Origin: Tillus elongatus
Lineage: Eukaryota > Arthropoda > Insecta > Coleoptera > Cleridae
DNA length: 64,000 nt
Direction of reading: 5' to 3'
Assembly: GCA_964006375.1 (NCBI GenBank)
Contig: OZ023269.1
Span: 65,220,029-65,284,028 of the forward strand
The notes beneath the pieces are model-generated. The model was not told the DNA's origin and ran no database searches. It saw only the letters and a program-made list of their open reading frames with translations. This document shows, piece by piece, positions 11,471-25,308 of the stretch. Positions within the stretch are counted from its first letter, which is position 1. Every line of letters begins with the position of its first letter. The translations under genes were made by a program, and so were the position numbers.

Positions 11471-12150
11471 CTATAAATTATTTAATTTTTGATATTTATA
11501 TTTTCTGAATTATTTTAAATCATATGTATAGCTGTCCCCCAACTAATTAGAACTAATTCTATATTTATTTTTTCAAGTTTCAATATACGGGTGTCCCCAA
11601 ATACCCCGTTTTCACTTAAAACAGGATTGACAGTGCTTTCGGCCCCCTATGTATTTTTATTTTTATTTTGTTTTGTCTAGGCATACAGCGTATAGCCGAG
11701 GGTTGTAACCACCTTATAATTTCTTCTCATTTCTAGCTGCTTTGATATATGTTTTAGCGAGTCAATAATATTGTGTACCGTTGTGACTCCCACCTCCTAA
11801 GACAATAATTTGGGAGTTTGGAGGGCTATACATAATTTCCACTGTGTTAGCGCTCACTGGAGCCCCAGTGGTGGCTCGAGTGTTAGCGCAGTGTAAATTG
11901 TCGTCTCCTTATAATATAATCTCAGACGCAGGAAGGAGCATGACAATGGACAACAAATTAGGCAAAATACCATAAGAGAAGTAAATTTATAACTCAAAGA
12001 AAGAGAAGGAGCCACACCAAAGGTGAGAGGACCAAATGACACGTATAACGCAATATATACAAATGGCAAAGTTAACGAGGCAAGGACAAGAAGTCCAAAC
12101 AGGATTGTCGAGCATGCCATCGTTCATACAAATTTTTAGACAAGCACAAG
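11471..12150. other. No gene recognised upstream of Gypsy element A
   Basis: AT-rich, with a short GC-richer patch around 11860-11900. The gag and 5' LTR expected for element A are not recognisable here. Confidence 0.5.
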
Positions 12151-12177
12151 CCCTATGACGACAATGACATACACGAC

Positions 12178-14014
12178 ATGACCAACAATACATGTATATA
12201 TGAACATCCAAGGGAAATATTCAAATATAAAAAAGAGGCTGAAGAAAATGAAGGGTCAATAGGTTTAATTTTTATAAAGGGAAAAATCGATAATAAAGAA
12301 ATAGACATAATGTTAGATACAGAATCGGAAGCCTCCATTGTATATGAAAAAGTGCTGGAAAACCTCCAAAATGGAGATATAGGAAGAATATAAATACCAA
12401 AATTAATGCTAATCAATGCTAAAGGAAAAAAGATTGGGGAAATAAATGAAACAGTAACAATGGAAATAGAAATCAATGGGCAGAATTTAGAGCTACAATT
12501 ATTAATCATGGCTCATATGGACTGCGATATGATAATGGGAACAGACGAAATGGAAAAACATGCAGTAATAATAGATTATCTTAACAAGTATGTAACAGTG
12601 GGCAACTCAAAAATTAGAATGGGGAGAATACATAAAGAAGCGAGCAAGAAGGTTGACAAGGAGAGTCAAGAAAAATGTATAAATAATATGAGATATGAAA
12701 ATATAGAAGAGTATAGGTGTGAAATAATAAATGAAGGACAGATAGACTGCAGTGGAAAATATATAAAGCAAGTAGAGGAATTAATAAGAAAGTATAAGGG
12801 TTTAGTAATAGATGAAACGAGAGTAGCCAAGAATTACATACACAAGATTGAGGTGAAAGAAATACAAAACTTCAAAGCCAAGTCATATCCCATTCCATAT
12901 AAATATAGGAAAGAAATAGCCGAAGAATTAGCAGTCATGAAAAAGCATGGAATTATAGAGAATAGCAAAACCCTATATATAAATCTGATTGTAGTGGTAA
13001 AGAAGTCAAGTGGTGAGTTAAGACTCTGTCTAGATGCAAGAAATATAAACAAATGTTCTGTACCACAGTACGAAGCCCCAGCAAATATTGGTTCGATTTT
13101 CGGAAGAATCACCCATTCAGAGGTATTTTCAAAAATATATTTAAAACATAGTTTTTGGTTAATCCCATTACATCTAGATAGTTGTCTAGTCTATACAAGA
13201 TTCATACTTGATGGTGTTGTGTATAGATTTGCAGTAGTGCCATTCGGGATCCAATCCGCTTGTGCAGCTCTTACCAAAGCACTACATCACATATTAGACA
13301 AATACGAAGAATTTGTTGTACACTACGTTGACGACATATTAGTGTACAGCAAAGAGAAAGACCACCAAAAAACATCTGGAAATCGTTCTTAGGGAACTAG
13401 ACGAGGCTGGATTAAAAATCAACATTCAAAAGTGCAAATTCTTCCAAAAAGAAATAATATTTCTGGGTTACAAGCTAACAGAAGAAGGAATAGAAATGGA
13501 TCCAGAAAGAGTGGAAGCCATTAGAAATTTTAAAAGGCCAACAAATTTAAGAACATTAAGGAGATTTATCGGAATGATAAACTATTTCAAAAGACTAATA
13601 GAAAACCTTAGTGAAAAATTATACCCATTGTTAGAACTTCTTAAGAAAGGCATAAAATGGAACTGGAGCAATACAAGGGAAGATGCATTCCAGACCATAA
13701 TTTCGGAATTTTGTAAGAATTTGAATATATATCAGTTCATTTTGAAAACAGATGCCTCAGCACAAAAGCTAGCAGGTGTATTATTACAGGAAAGAGGGGG
13801 AATTGAAGTACCAATTTGTTTCATTTCTCGAACAACTAAGTCTAATGAAAAGGAATCTAGTGTGACAGAACTTGAATTGGCAAGTATAATTTTCTGCATA
13901 ACAAAATTAAGATTTTATTTACTTGGAAATCAGTTTACGATCGAGACAGATCACTCTGCACTAACCAGTTTGCTCAAAAACAGATATATGAATAATAGAA
14001 TTCACCGTTTATAA
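12178..14014 (+). pseudogene. pol: Gypsy protease-RT-RNase H, element A
   Basis: Protease near 12310 has the active-site Asp in an altered context (MLDTESEAS instead of DTGA). A lone stop lies at 12391-12393. RT runs from about 12850 (ELAVMKKHGIIENS, LRLCLDARNINK, FGIQSACAALT) to YVDDILVYS near 13330. A one-base indel near 13370, in an A run, moves the frame; the thumb (KCKFFQKEIIFLGYK) and RNase H (KTDASAQKLAG, TELELASIIF, TIETDHSALTSLL) follow to 14014. Integrase is absent. Inactive. Confidence 0.85.
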
Positions 14015-14310
14015 AAAGCTGCTAATCCGAGAAAGAGAATTTGAATAGAATAAAACGTCATTGTACATTGATGAGAAGAAACATATGAACAGAGGGCCCG
14101 AGAAAACCAAATGTAAAAATATGAAAACCGTAAATGAAAGAGAAACAAGTGGCGGATGTACCAAAATAAAATATACAAGTTTGGGTAGATTGATGATTAG
14201 CAAGTACAGAAAGAATAATGGCAATCAGGGGAATAAATTAAAAAGCAAAACCAGGATTAGATATTATAAACCTGAGAAGAAAAAGATAATAGATAAAGCA
14301 ACGAGGAATT
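14015..14310 (+). other. 3' internal region of Gypsy element A
   Basis: Contains an 83-codon Lys/Arg-rich frame (14061-14312) without recognisable domains. The nucleotide sequence matches the corresponding - strand region of element B at about 39067-39260, so it belongs to the element. I see no envelope features, and coding status is doubtful. Confidence 0.5.
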
Positions 14311-16400
<2,090 letters not shown>

Positions 16401-16542
16401 TGACATATATTATTTGAAATATTTTTTTTTATATAAGAATTATTGATATTTAACATCATTTAGCAACTAGAACTGACCAACTGGGAAAGAGAGTCAATAT
16501 TGCTGAGCAGCTTAGAAAGAGAATAAGTAAAGGGCAAGTATA

Positions 16543-16545
<3 letters not shown>

Positions 16546-16595
<50 letters not shown>
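16546..16595. repeat. (TA)n microsatellite at LINE 3' end
   Basis: About 50 bp of TA directly following, on the - strand, AATAAACTTTATTA at the end of the LINE 3' region. It is either the LINE tail or its target. Confidence 0.95.
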
Positions 16596-16598
<3 letters not shown>

Positions 16599-18791
16599 AA
16601 GTTTATTTTCCTCAATACAACAGTTTGAACAATTTAACAAGAGTAAAGACAAAACTATAAATATATTAAAATAAACATATATAACCCACGAAAGTAAAGT
16701 ACTTGTGTGTGGGTCCATACAGAAGCATATCTCTTAACTCATAAAAATAGTGTGCTAACAACCTACATAACTATAAAAAAAACTAAACTAAAAGATATCC
16801 CAGTTATATATATTTTCTCATGTAGTATCAACAACAACAAAAACGAAAAATATCCTACTATATATGTATATGATCAGCTCAATGCTCATCTCCGCAGCAA
16901 GCCGTGAATGATATCCCTAGAATTTGAAATCCATATATTTAGCATCTTTGTGTAAGAACGCAAAGTCGGAGCAGTCCTAACACTAACTGGAAGAAGATTG
17001 TATAATCTCGGAGCGATGTATGAATAATTACGCTGGCCCACCGTCTTATTCGCCGTGCATGTCTTAACGGCCGCGGCTGTATTCAGTCTTGTCTGATATG
17101 GATGCTCTATACCAGGAGCACTATCGAATTTTTTTGCAAAATTTAACACAGCTAACGAATAAAGTTGCCTCATATCGTTTACTTTGGCCTCGTTGTACAA
17201 TGCTGCTGACGGGTAAGTGTAATTTTTATTGTGTATCAATTTTAGGAACCGTTGTTGGATTATATCCAAGATTTTCAGATGGCAATCTGCAGCAGCTCCC
17301 CAGGCTACAATTCCGTAAGCCAGAAGCGGCTCAACTAGCGCAGAGTATGGCATTTTCAAGTTTGTCACATTTAGTATTGTTTTCATGTATCTAAACCTAA
17401 ACAAAACAACTCTCAACCTCTTAACAACCATACCTATCTGTTCACTCCATCTTATGTGTTGGTCAATCAAGATGCCCAAATATTTAATCGTCTGTGCTGC
17501 CTCAATTTGCAAATTCTGATGGTTGTGTTTTATTTCCAATTTTTCAAAATTAGGTATGTGTGACTTGTAAGACGCGAATGACATATATTTTGTTTTTTTT
17601 TTATATTAACTGTCAAGCCATTAAGATCAAACCATTGTTTTATGTTGACAAAATCCGCCTCAATTTTTCCCTTCAGCCGCCGCCAAGAACAATCCTTATA
17701 AAAAATGGCAGTGTCATCTGCAAAGCCTATGACATTTCCCGCAGTGTGTACTTTAAATAAATCATTTACTGTTTCCTAAAATGTAGATAATCTCGAATCA
17801 AGAGCAAAGAAACACCCCGAAAACCAATTTCCTCCAACTTATTGAGAAGTTTTCCATGGTCCACTGTATCAAACGCCTTTTCAACGTCCAGAAATATGCA
17901 GATGCTTTGTTCCCGTTTATCCAGAGCTGAATGTATTTGTGCAGTCAGGGCGTTGAGAGCATTCTGCGTAGACAATCCCTCTCTAAATCCAAACTGAGAC
18001 TTGGCAATAAGTTTATACCTGTCAATATAATCGGCCATTCTTTTATAAATAATTTTTTCAAATATTTTAGCAATGTTTGATATCAAAGATATAGGCCTAT
18101 AATTAGATATTTCATTTTTTTCTCCCCCCTTGAATAATGGTTTAATAACTGATTCCTTTAGTACATCTGGAAACACACCAGTTTCTAGGGATCTATTTAT
18201 TAAATTTGGGAGAGGGCTTGCAATGACATGTGCAACCTCCTTTAAATTTTCTACAGTAATTGAATCTATCCCAAGAGCCTTTTTCACCTTCATACCCATT
18301 ATATAACCGATTACCTCTCTTTCATCTGTGGGCACCAAAAAAAGTGAATGCAGTTTCGTGTCTCTTTTATTCCTAAGATCAGTTGGAGGTATCTTTTGTG
18401 CCAATATTTTCCTACGGTCGAATAATACTCACTAAAAGCGTCCGCCATTTCCTTAGAGTCTGTCAATGTGGTGTCACCGTATCGTATGCTCTTCACAGGA
18501 TCTCTTCTGTCTTGCTTAGTAAACCTGTTCACTGTTTCCTAAAGTTTTTTCGAAGAGTTTTTACAAAGACGAATTTCCTTTTCAATATAGCTTGCCTTTG
18601 TAAATCTAACTAATTCGTTCAATTTGTTTCTGTAACTTGTGAACTGTACTTTCCTTCCCGCATCATTTGGGTTTTGCCTCATAGCTCGGTAAAGGCGGTT
18701 TTTTGTTTCTATTGATTTAATTATTCCCTGTGTTATCCAAGACTTTCTGGGCACGCGGCTGCCCTTAACTTTGACTCTAACCGTACAGCTA

Positions 18792-18793
<2 letters not shown>
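16596..18793 (-). mobile_element. LINE (CR1/Jockey-group) 5'-truncated copy with broken RT
   Basis: Read on the - strand, an RT leader region (SWITQGIIKSIETKNRLYR, 18750-18680) is followed by RT motifs SNYRPISLISNIAKIFEK (about 18100), QFGFREGLSTQNAL, ICIFLDVEKAFDTVDH, then after a stop and deletion near 17766 FADDTAIFY (about 17725), KYLGILIDQHIRW and a C-terminal frame of 232 codons ending at 16886. The GVPQGT-type segment between the palm motifs is missing, so the RT is dead. No endonuclease is present (5' truncated at the (TA)n at 18794). The 3' UTR ends with AATAAA near 16600. Confidence 0.85.
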
Positions 18794-18886
<93 letters not shown>

Positions 18887-18900
18887 GTGTGTGTGTGTGT
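18794..18900. repeat. (TA)n followed by (TG)n
   Basis: About 90 bp of TA, then CTGTGTGTG to 18900, at the 5' truncation point of the LINE. Confidence 0.97.
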
Positions 18901-19393
18901 ATTGCTGCTATAACAGTGGCACAGACTATACCACCAACAATACATATCATTATACAAAATCAAACACAAGATTTACATAGTTGTGCATAGATATTGAGGG
19001 CAAGCGATAAATATTATTCTTAAAGTCAAATGAAATTATTATATACATATAAAACAAACCACAATTAAAGTAAACATATTCTCATATTAAAATAAATTCA
19101 TACCCTAATAAAATCATATACAGGGTGACAAAAACTAAAACTATATACAATAAATAAAATTTAAGATTATTTATTACATTGCAAAATAAAAGCATAACAA
19201 TTATCACCCAATCATGGGGCATTTAAATATCATTATATATACTATATAAAAATATTAATACCCCCAAAGTAAAAATTATTACAATGGTCGCCCAATCATG
19301 TGGCATTATATATAACTATATACAACTCAAAAACATATATTACATTAAAAATATACAATATAAAAACTAACTATATACAAAAATTAATATTAT

Positions 19394-19396
<3 letters not shown>
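18901..19396. other. No gene recognised
   Basis: Very AT-rich. A short motif (CCCAATCATG.GGCATT) occurs twice, near 19207 and 19290. Confidence 0.6.

Positions 19397-19480
<84 letters not shown>
19397..19480. repeat. (TA)n, left flank of ERV1
   Basis: TA run ending exactly at the 5' LTR; a matching TA run begins exactly at the end of the 3' LTR (27155). Confidence 0.97.
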
Positions 19481-19484
<4 letters not shown>

Positions 19485-19825
19485 CGTCACCATGTACCCA
19501 ACTTCTATAAGTGACATTAGTACATTTCACAGTGACCCTGTTATAGAGAAAGGCATTGACCAGACATTGCTTAATTTCAATTATTAAGTTTAAAGTACAA
19601 TAAACTATAAAATGTTTAATAATCATTTTACTTAGTATGCATATTTTACTTGCGACTGCTAAACGATGTTGCGTTAACAGTCGGTATTTGAAACTAATAT
19701 AGTTCACATCTACTTGCTTTGTTCACTTCCATTTTATATTAATATTATTAGAATAGTAACACACTGTATTGTTTCCCTAAAATAAAGTTCTATTTTTATG
19801 GAAACTTAAGTTTTGTGTTACCTAA
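19481..19825 (+). repeat. ERV1 5' LTR
   Basis: Begins AATACGTCACC right after (TA)n and ends GTGTTACCTAA before the primer site. Matches 26810-27154, 29424-29768 and 36046-36390 nearly perfectly. The first 30 bases repeat the 3' end of env, so env runs into the 3' LTR. Confidence 0.92.
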
Positions 19826-19826
19826 T

Positions 19827-19844
19827 TGGCGCTGCGTGAACATG
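19827..19844 (+). other. Primer binding site of ERV1
   Basis: TGGCGCTGCGTGAACATG right after the LTR. TGGCGC is the start of the primer site in many errantiviruses (tRNA-Ser in Drosophila); beyond that the match to a specific tRNA is not established here. Confidence 0.65.
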
Positions 19845-20031
19845 ATGCCAAAACGGCATTAAATATAATAATCGCCGGTTTATTTCAATAATTTATTTGG
19901 CATTAAAGAACCGAAAATTAACAGTGTTTCAAACGCTCCAGTTTTAAACATTGTATCAACATCAAGTGACCAAAAGTAATCCAAGTTCCAGAAAAACTCC
20001 AAAAGAAGGCCTGTTAGGAGATGAACATCCT

Positions 20032-20037
20032 GTGAGT
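20032..20037 (+). promoter_or_regulatory. Candidate env splice donor, ERV1
   Basis: GTGAGT, 11 bases after an ATG at 20021, in the leader upstream of gag. Together with the acceptor at about 25260 it could make the subgenomic env RNA typical of errantiviruses, putting the leader ATG in frame with env. Confidence 0.5.
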
Positions 20038-20069
20038 ACCTTCCTTTATCTTTCACTGTGAATTTATAA

Positions 20070-20400
20070 TTGCATCTCTTGTATTTTCAAGCATTTTTGC
20101 TTCGAAATACCTTGTCAATAATTAGTATTAAATCTACTGTATTTTCAAGCATTTTTGCTTCGAAATACCTCGTCAATAATTAGTATTAAATCTACTGTAT
20201 TTTTCAAACATTTTTGCTTCGAAATACCTTGTCAATAATTAGTATTAAATCTACTGTATTTTTCAAACATTTTTGCTTCGAAATACCTTATCAATAATTA
20301 GTATTAGCTATCGTATTTTCAAACATTTTGTTTCAAAATATTTCAAAAATTATTTATGTTAAATCCCACGTATTTCCAAACCATTTTGGTTCGAAATACT
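20070..20400 (+). repeat. Leader tandem repeats, about 59 bp, hairpin-forming
   Basis: Repeats spaced 58-59 bp (cores at 20101, 20159, 20218, 20277), then two degenerate units to about 20400. Each unit holds GTATTT..CAAGCA-TTTT-TGCTTCGAAATAC, a near-perfect inverted repeat. They lie between LTR and gag, where Drosophila gypsy carries its insulator array. ERV2 has only two good units (35701-35800). Confidence 0.85.
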
Positions 20401-20595
20401 TTAAGATATTAAAGAGTTCTTACGTTAATATTTTATTAATAAATTAAAATCAGACAAACCTATTTAGCAACAATACTTTTATATTGTGTATCAGCTTATT
20501 TGAAGATTTAAGTAGAAATAACGTTTAAAAATTAATTATACCCGATATCTGAAAAATATTAAGTCGACAAAAAATAATAAACTATTTTAGTCATC

Positions 20596-21703
20596 ATGTC
20601 ACATAATAAAGGCGACATCTCCTTGTTATCTCAGGCATCTATGATGATCCCAGAATACAGTGGAGGTTGTAGACATTTAAATTATTTTATTAGACAATGC
20701 GAACTGTTTATTATAAATTACAAAAAAGAGAGTACAGAACAAAATGCTGAGCATCACAATAGAATGATACTCGAATTTATTAAATCAAAAATTGTACAAG
20801 ATGCTCGAGATATTTTATTATCTCTAGAAACTAGTTCATGGGAAAACATTAAAAATGGCCTTATGGCACAATATTCAGACCCACGCTCTGAAAATCTCTT
20901 GTTAACAGACCCCACTACCTGTTATATGACAAAAAATCAAACAGTTTTAGAATTTCATAGCAAAATTAAAGAAAAATTGAAAGCACTTTATGAGAATATC
21001 GAATTACAGGATTTAGGTACCGAAATTAAAATTTATAAGAAAAATTACTTTACTGAAATGGCTGTAACATCATTTAAAGTCGGCATACTAGAACCGTATT
21101 TTAGTCATTTAAGACTAGTAAATGTAACAAGTTTAGAAACGGCTTTACTTGAGTGTCACCGCATAGATAACGAAATAAAACAAGCAGATTTCATAAATAG
21201 CTTAAGAAATAAATCACATCCTTCTTCACAAAAACAACCCCTAACATTTTTAGAAAAAATTGCTTTACCAAAAAGACCGTTACCTCAACAAAATATTAAT
21301 TTCGTAAATAGATTTCAACAACCACCCTTTTTACGACAAAGACCTAATTTCCCCAGTAAACCTATATCCAATTTGAGAGCTCTACCACAAAATAAAATTT
21401 CTCCGACAAATAGTCAAGTTTTCCGCCATCAGCCGCCTCAAAATTCATCTGTATTTAACAGAACAAAAAATACTTTTTCGACCCCCACAAAGACAAAATC
21501 GACAATTTGATCAAACTACACCCATGGAAATATGTAATCTAGAATATCCGAATCAAGAAATGACAGATTATGTATCTGACGAATTACAACCCGAATATTA
21601 TTTGCAATGTGTCGAAAACGAAAACCTTAATGATTATTCCGGAAATGAGCCAGAAAATCTGGATTTTCAGGAAGAAGCCTCGGAAAATCCTTTGTCACCC
21701 TAG
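20596..21703 (+). pseudogene. gag: ERV1 gag, frame broken near its end
   Basis: A 304-codon frame from ATG 20596, in the size range of errantivirus Gag. The N-terminal part is a helical capsid-like domain (MIPEYSGGCRHLNYFIRQC; LLDSL-like ARDILLSLETSSWENIK) and the C-terminal part is basic and rich in Pro, Gln and Asn. The frame ends at 21508-21510. A second frame overlapping the end continues the Gag-like sequence (MEICNLEYPNQEMTDYV) to a stop at 21701-21703, so a one-base change in the T run around 21477 has probably split it. The same T run is in ERV2, so the break, if real, predates both copies. It could instead be a programmed shift. Confidence 0.75.
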
Positions 21704-24700
21704 ATATAAACAATATTATGACACTACCCAAATTACCGTTTTTGGTCCTGCCATCTTTAAATTTGAAAATTCTTCTGGACACGGGAGCTTCAGACAGCAT
21801 AATAAATCCGGGCCCTGCATATGAATTTTTTTCAGAGTACATTTTAAAAAAGCCCTTTTCCGTAAAATCTGTAGGAAAAATTACAAAAGGAAATGATAAT
21901 GTCAGATACCCCCTGTTAAAAGAATACGGCATAAATTTTCCATTTTCATTTAGAGTAATAAAATGGCATGAGAGGTTTGATGCTCTTATAGGTTCCGAAG
22001 ACTTTAAAAAATTAAAAACCAAACTAGATTATGAAAAAAGAACAGTAAAATTTAGAGAAATTGAATTACCTTTTTATTTTGAAATAAATCCCCTAAATTT
22101 TCAACCCTTTTCACAAACTTGTACTACCCATATTCAAATACCTGTAAATATTGAAGACGGAACAGTTTTAATTCCAGAAATGGAAAATGAATTAGTTCAT
22201 ATACCAGAATCCATAGCTGAAGCTATATCTGGGTTTTGTTCTATACCATGTACAGTAAAAAATAAGTCACAAATCGCTGAAATTAACTTTACAGAACAAA
22301 TTGATGTAGAACCCATCCAAAATTTTGAAGAAACACCTAAATTTCCCAACTCAGTTCAAGTCGACGTGAGACAACAATTGAGAACTGACCATCTCAATTC
22401 AGAGGAAAAACAAAAACTATTCAAATTATGTCATCAATATCGAAATATTTTTTATCACGAAAACTCGGATCTTACATTTACAAATGCTATTAAACATCAT
22501 ATTAGAACTCGCGATAATGATCCCATACATGTAAAATCTTACAGGTATCCATATCACCTAAAAATTGAAATACAGAAGGAAATTCAAAAATTATTAGACA
22601 ATAAAATTATTAGGCCCTCTACCTCTGCTTTTTGTTCGCCCGTTTGGATTGTCCCAAAAAAATTAGATTCCTCGGGGGAAAAAAAATGGCGATTAGTCAT
22701 TGACTACAGAAAACTCAACGAAAAAACGATACTCGAAAAATATCCCTTACCTAGAATAGAGGAAATCTTAGACAACTTAGGAAAGTGTACATACTTTACT
22801 ACTCTCGATTTAGCTCAAGGGTTTCATCAGATTGAATTAACCCCTGAAAGCATTGAGAAAACAGCCTTTAGCGTGAACAATGTGCATTACGAGTATGTTA
22901 GAATGCCCTTCGGTCTCCGGAGTTCGCCCTTAACCTTCCAACGCGTACTGGATAATGTTTTTAGAGAATTTCTGTACAAAAACTGCTTTGTTTATATGGA
23001 CGACATTGTAATATTCTCCAAATCCCTTCAGGAACACCTTATCCACATTAAACAAGTATTTCAAAAATTACAAGATGTTAACTTAAAGGTACAGCTAGAT
23101 AAATCAGAGTTTCTTAGAAAGGAAGTTGAGTTTCTAGGCCACGTCATCACAATTGACGGCGTAAAACCAAATCCAAGCAAAATTGAATGCATAAAAAATT
23201 ATCCTATTCCGAAAACACAAAAACAAATAAAAGCTTTCTTAGGACTTGTTGGCTATTACAGGCGTTTTATAAAAAACTTTGCCAAAATTGTTTATCCCCT
23301 CACAAAATGTCTAAAGAAAGATTCTACTCTTAACTTTAATGATCCAGAATACGTCAATGCATTTTCGCAGGCTAAAGAACTTATAATAAATTCACCCGTC
23401 CTAACATATCCAAATTTTGATAAAGAATTTCATCTGACAACCGACGCAAGGAATATAGCGTTAGGAGGCGTATTGTCTCAAGACAATAAACCTATTGCAT
23501 TTTACTCTAGAACGCTTAATTCAGCTGAACGAAATTATAGCACTATTGAAAAGTAATTACTATCAATAGTGGAAAACACTAAACATTTTAGACCTTATCT
23601 TTTCGGACGAAAATTTACTATAGAAACAGACCATAAACCTCTAGTTTGGCTTTTTTCGATAAAAGAACCAAATTCCCGTTTAGTTAAATGGAGGCTTAAA
23701 CTAGAAGAATTCGACTATGAAATAAAGTACAAGAAAGGAAAGGATAACGTTGTAGCAGACGCCCTTTCAAGAACAGAAATCAATGGGGTAGAAGAAGATA
23801 TAGATCTTGTGTCCCTTTTAGGCAACGCGGACCCTTAAGAACTAAAAGTTCTGGACGACAACGACCTTATAGAATTAGGAATCGACCCACAACCTGACCA
23901 GAATAATAGCGAATCTCAAACCCAACATACTTCTTTAGAAAATCCTGTATTTTGCTTACCTATATCGGAAGGCCCAATCAATCATTTTAAAAATCAAATT
24001 TTAATTTATCACGGATCGGAAAAACGTAAAATAACTACAAACCTTTTTAAAAATAAACAAATCAAAATATATTTACAAGAAGGTCATGAACTACAACTTA
24101 ACACCTTTCTTAAAGAAAAAATCAACCCGTCTAATGTATACGGTATCTTATTCGAAACCCAAGAAATCGAGAGATTATTTATGTTAGTAGCCTCAGCTCT
24201 TTTTAACAGTTCAGTAAAAATAATAAAATGCAATAAACAAGTCGAAAATATTACATCAACTACCGTACAGAAACAAATTATTCAAAATTACCACCAAAAT
24301 AACCACAATGGCATTAACGAAACTTACGAACAGCTTAAATTAAATTACTATTGGCCTAACATGAAAAAATCCATAAATGATTTTATAAACAAATGTGACA
24401 TTTGTCTGCAAGCCAAATATGAGCGACGACCCTATAAATTACCCTTTTCCGGACCCTTGTTAGCCAAAAGACCTTTTGAAGTAATTCATGCAGATGTGTT
24501 CAGTTTTGAGAACCATAAATTTCTTACGATAATAGACTTGTTTAGTAAATATGCACAAGCGTATTACATTAAAGATACAACTTTGACGATTTTAAGTAAA
24601 CTCAGACACTATTTCTCTCATCATAATTACGTTTCAACCCTCGTATGTGACTCTGGCAAAGAATTTGATAATGCAACCCTTAAGGAATACTGCGACCTAT

Positions 24701-25308
24701 TTAACATAAAATTACACATAACTACTCATCAAAACCCAAACTCAAACTCCCCAGTTGAACGACTTCACTCAACTATATTAGAAAAATTAATAACAATGAA
24801 GTTGGAGAATCCGTTAGAAAAACCTATTGATCTTATGATAACCTGTATTTTAATATACAATCAATCAGTTCACTCATTAACAGGTCATAGTCCCTTTTCC
24901 CTTCTTTACGGCCCTTATGACAAACTTGAACCTATAGACCCCCATAAAACATTGTATGAAGAATATAACCATAGAAGACTTGAAGAAATATTACCCTTTT
25001 TCGATCAAATATACAAAAAATCTAAAGAAAAGTCAGAAACTATTCTTAGAAAAAGAAATGAAAATCGTAATGAGATACCGCAAATACAAACTGAACAAGT
25101 AGCTATTAAAGTACCTTATGTAAAGAAAACTAACCCTTTATATAAAATTTATCATAATCCAGTTCAAGTAAATCAAAACAAATTACTTTTACCTGATTCC
25201 CAAAAGAAAACAGCCCATTTGAAAAATGTAAAATGAGTGAAAAAAACATTTTCTTTGCAGGAACATCATCCCCCTGACGATGGCCCTCAGCCAGGTCCAT
25301 CAACCAGA
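21704..25308 (+). pseudogene. pol: ERV1 pol with three in-frame stops
   Basis: The frame overlaps the end of gag in the -1 phase. Protease: LLDTGASDSIINPG (about 21772). RT: DNKIIRPSTSAF, RLVIDYRKLNEKT, TTLDLAQGFHQIEL, MPFGLRSSPLTFQR and YMDD near 22995. RNase H: TTDARNIALGGVLSQ; a stop at 23554-23556 falls just after STIEK, and a second at 23836-23838 after NADP. Integrase: HHCC region (CDICLQAKYERRPYK, about 24390) and core with VIHADVFSF, CDSGKEFDN and SPVERLHST. A third stop (25234-25236) precedes the last 24 codons, which overlap the env start. Length about 1180 codons, normal for the group. Confidence 0.88.
25250..25260 (+). promoter_or_regulatory. Candidate env splice acceptor, ERV1
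   Basis: A T-rich tract ending TTTTCTTTGCAG, 20 bases before the env ATG at 25280. Typical position for the errantivirus env acceptor. Confidence 0.5.

Noticed and set aside
19396..19707. Frames of about 100-124 codons beginning MNYISFKYRLL (19707, 27036, 29542, 36164)
   Set aside because: All four are the antisense of the ERV LTR running into (TA)n; repeated because the LTR is repeated.
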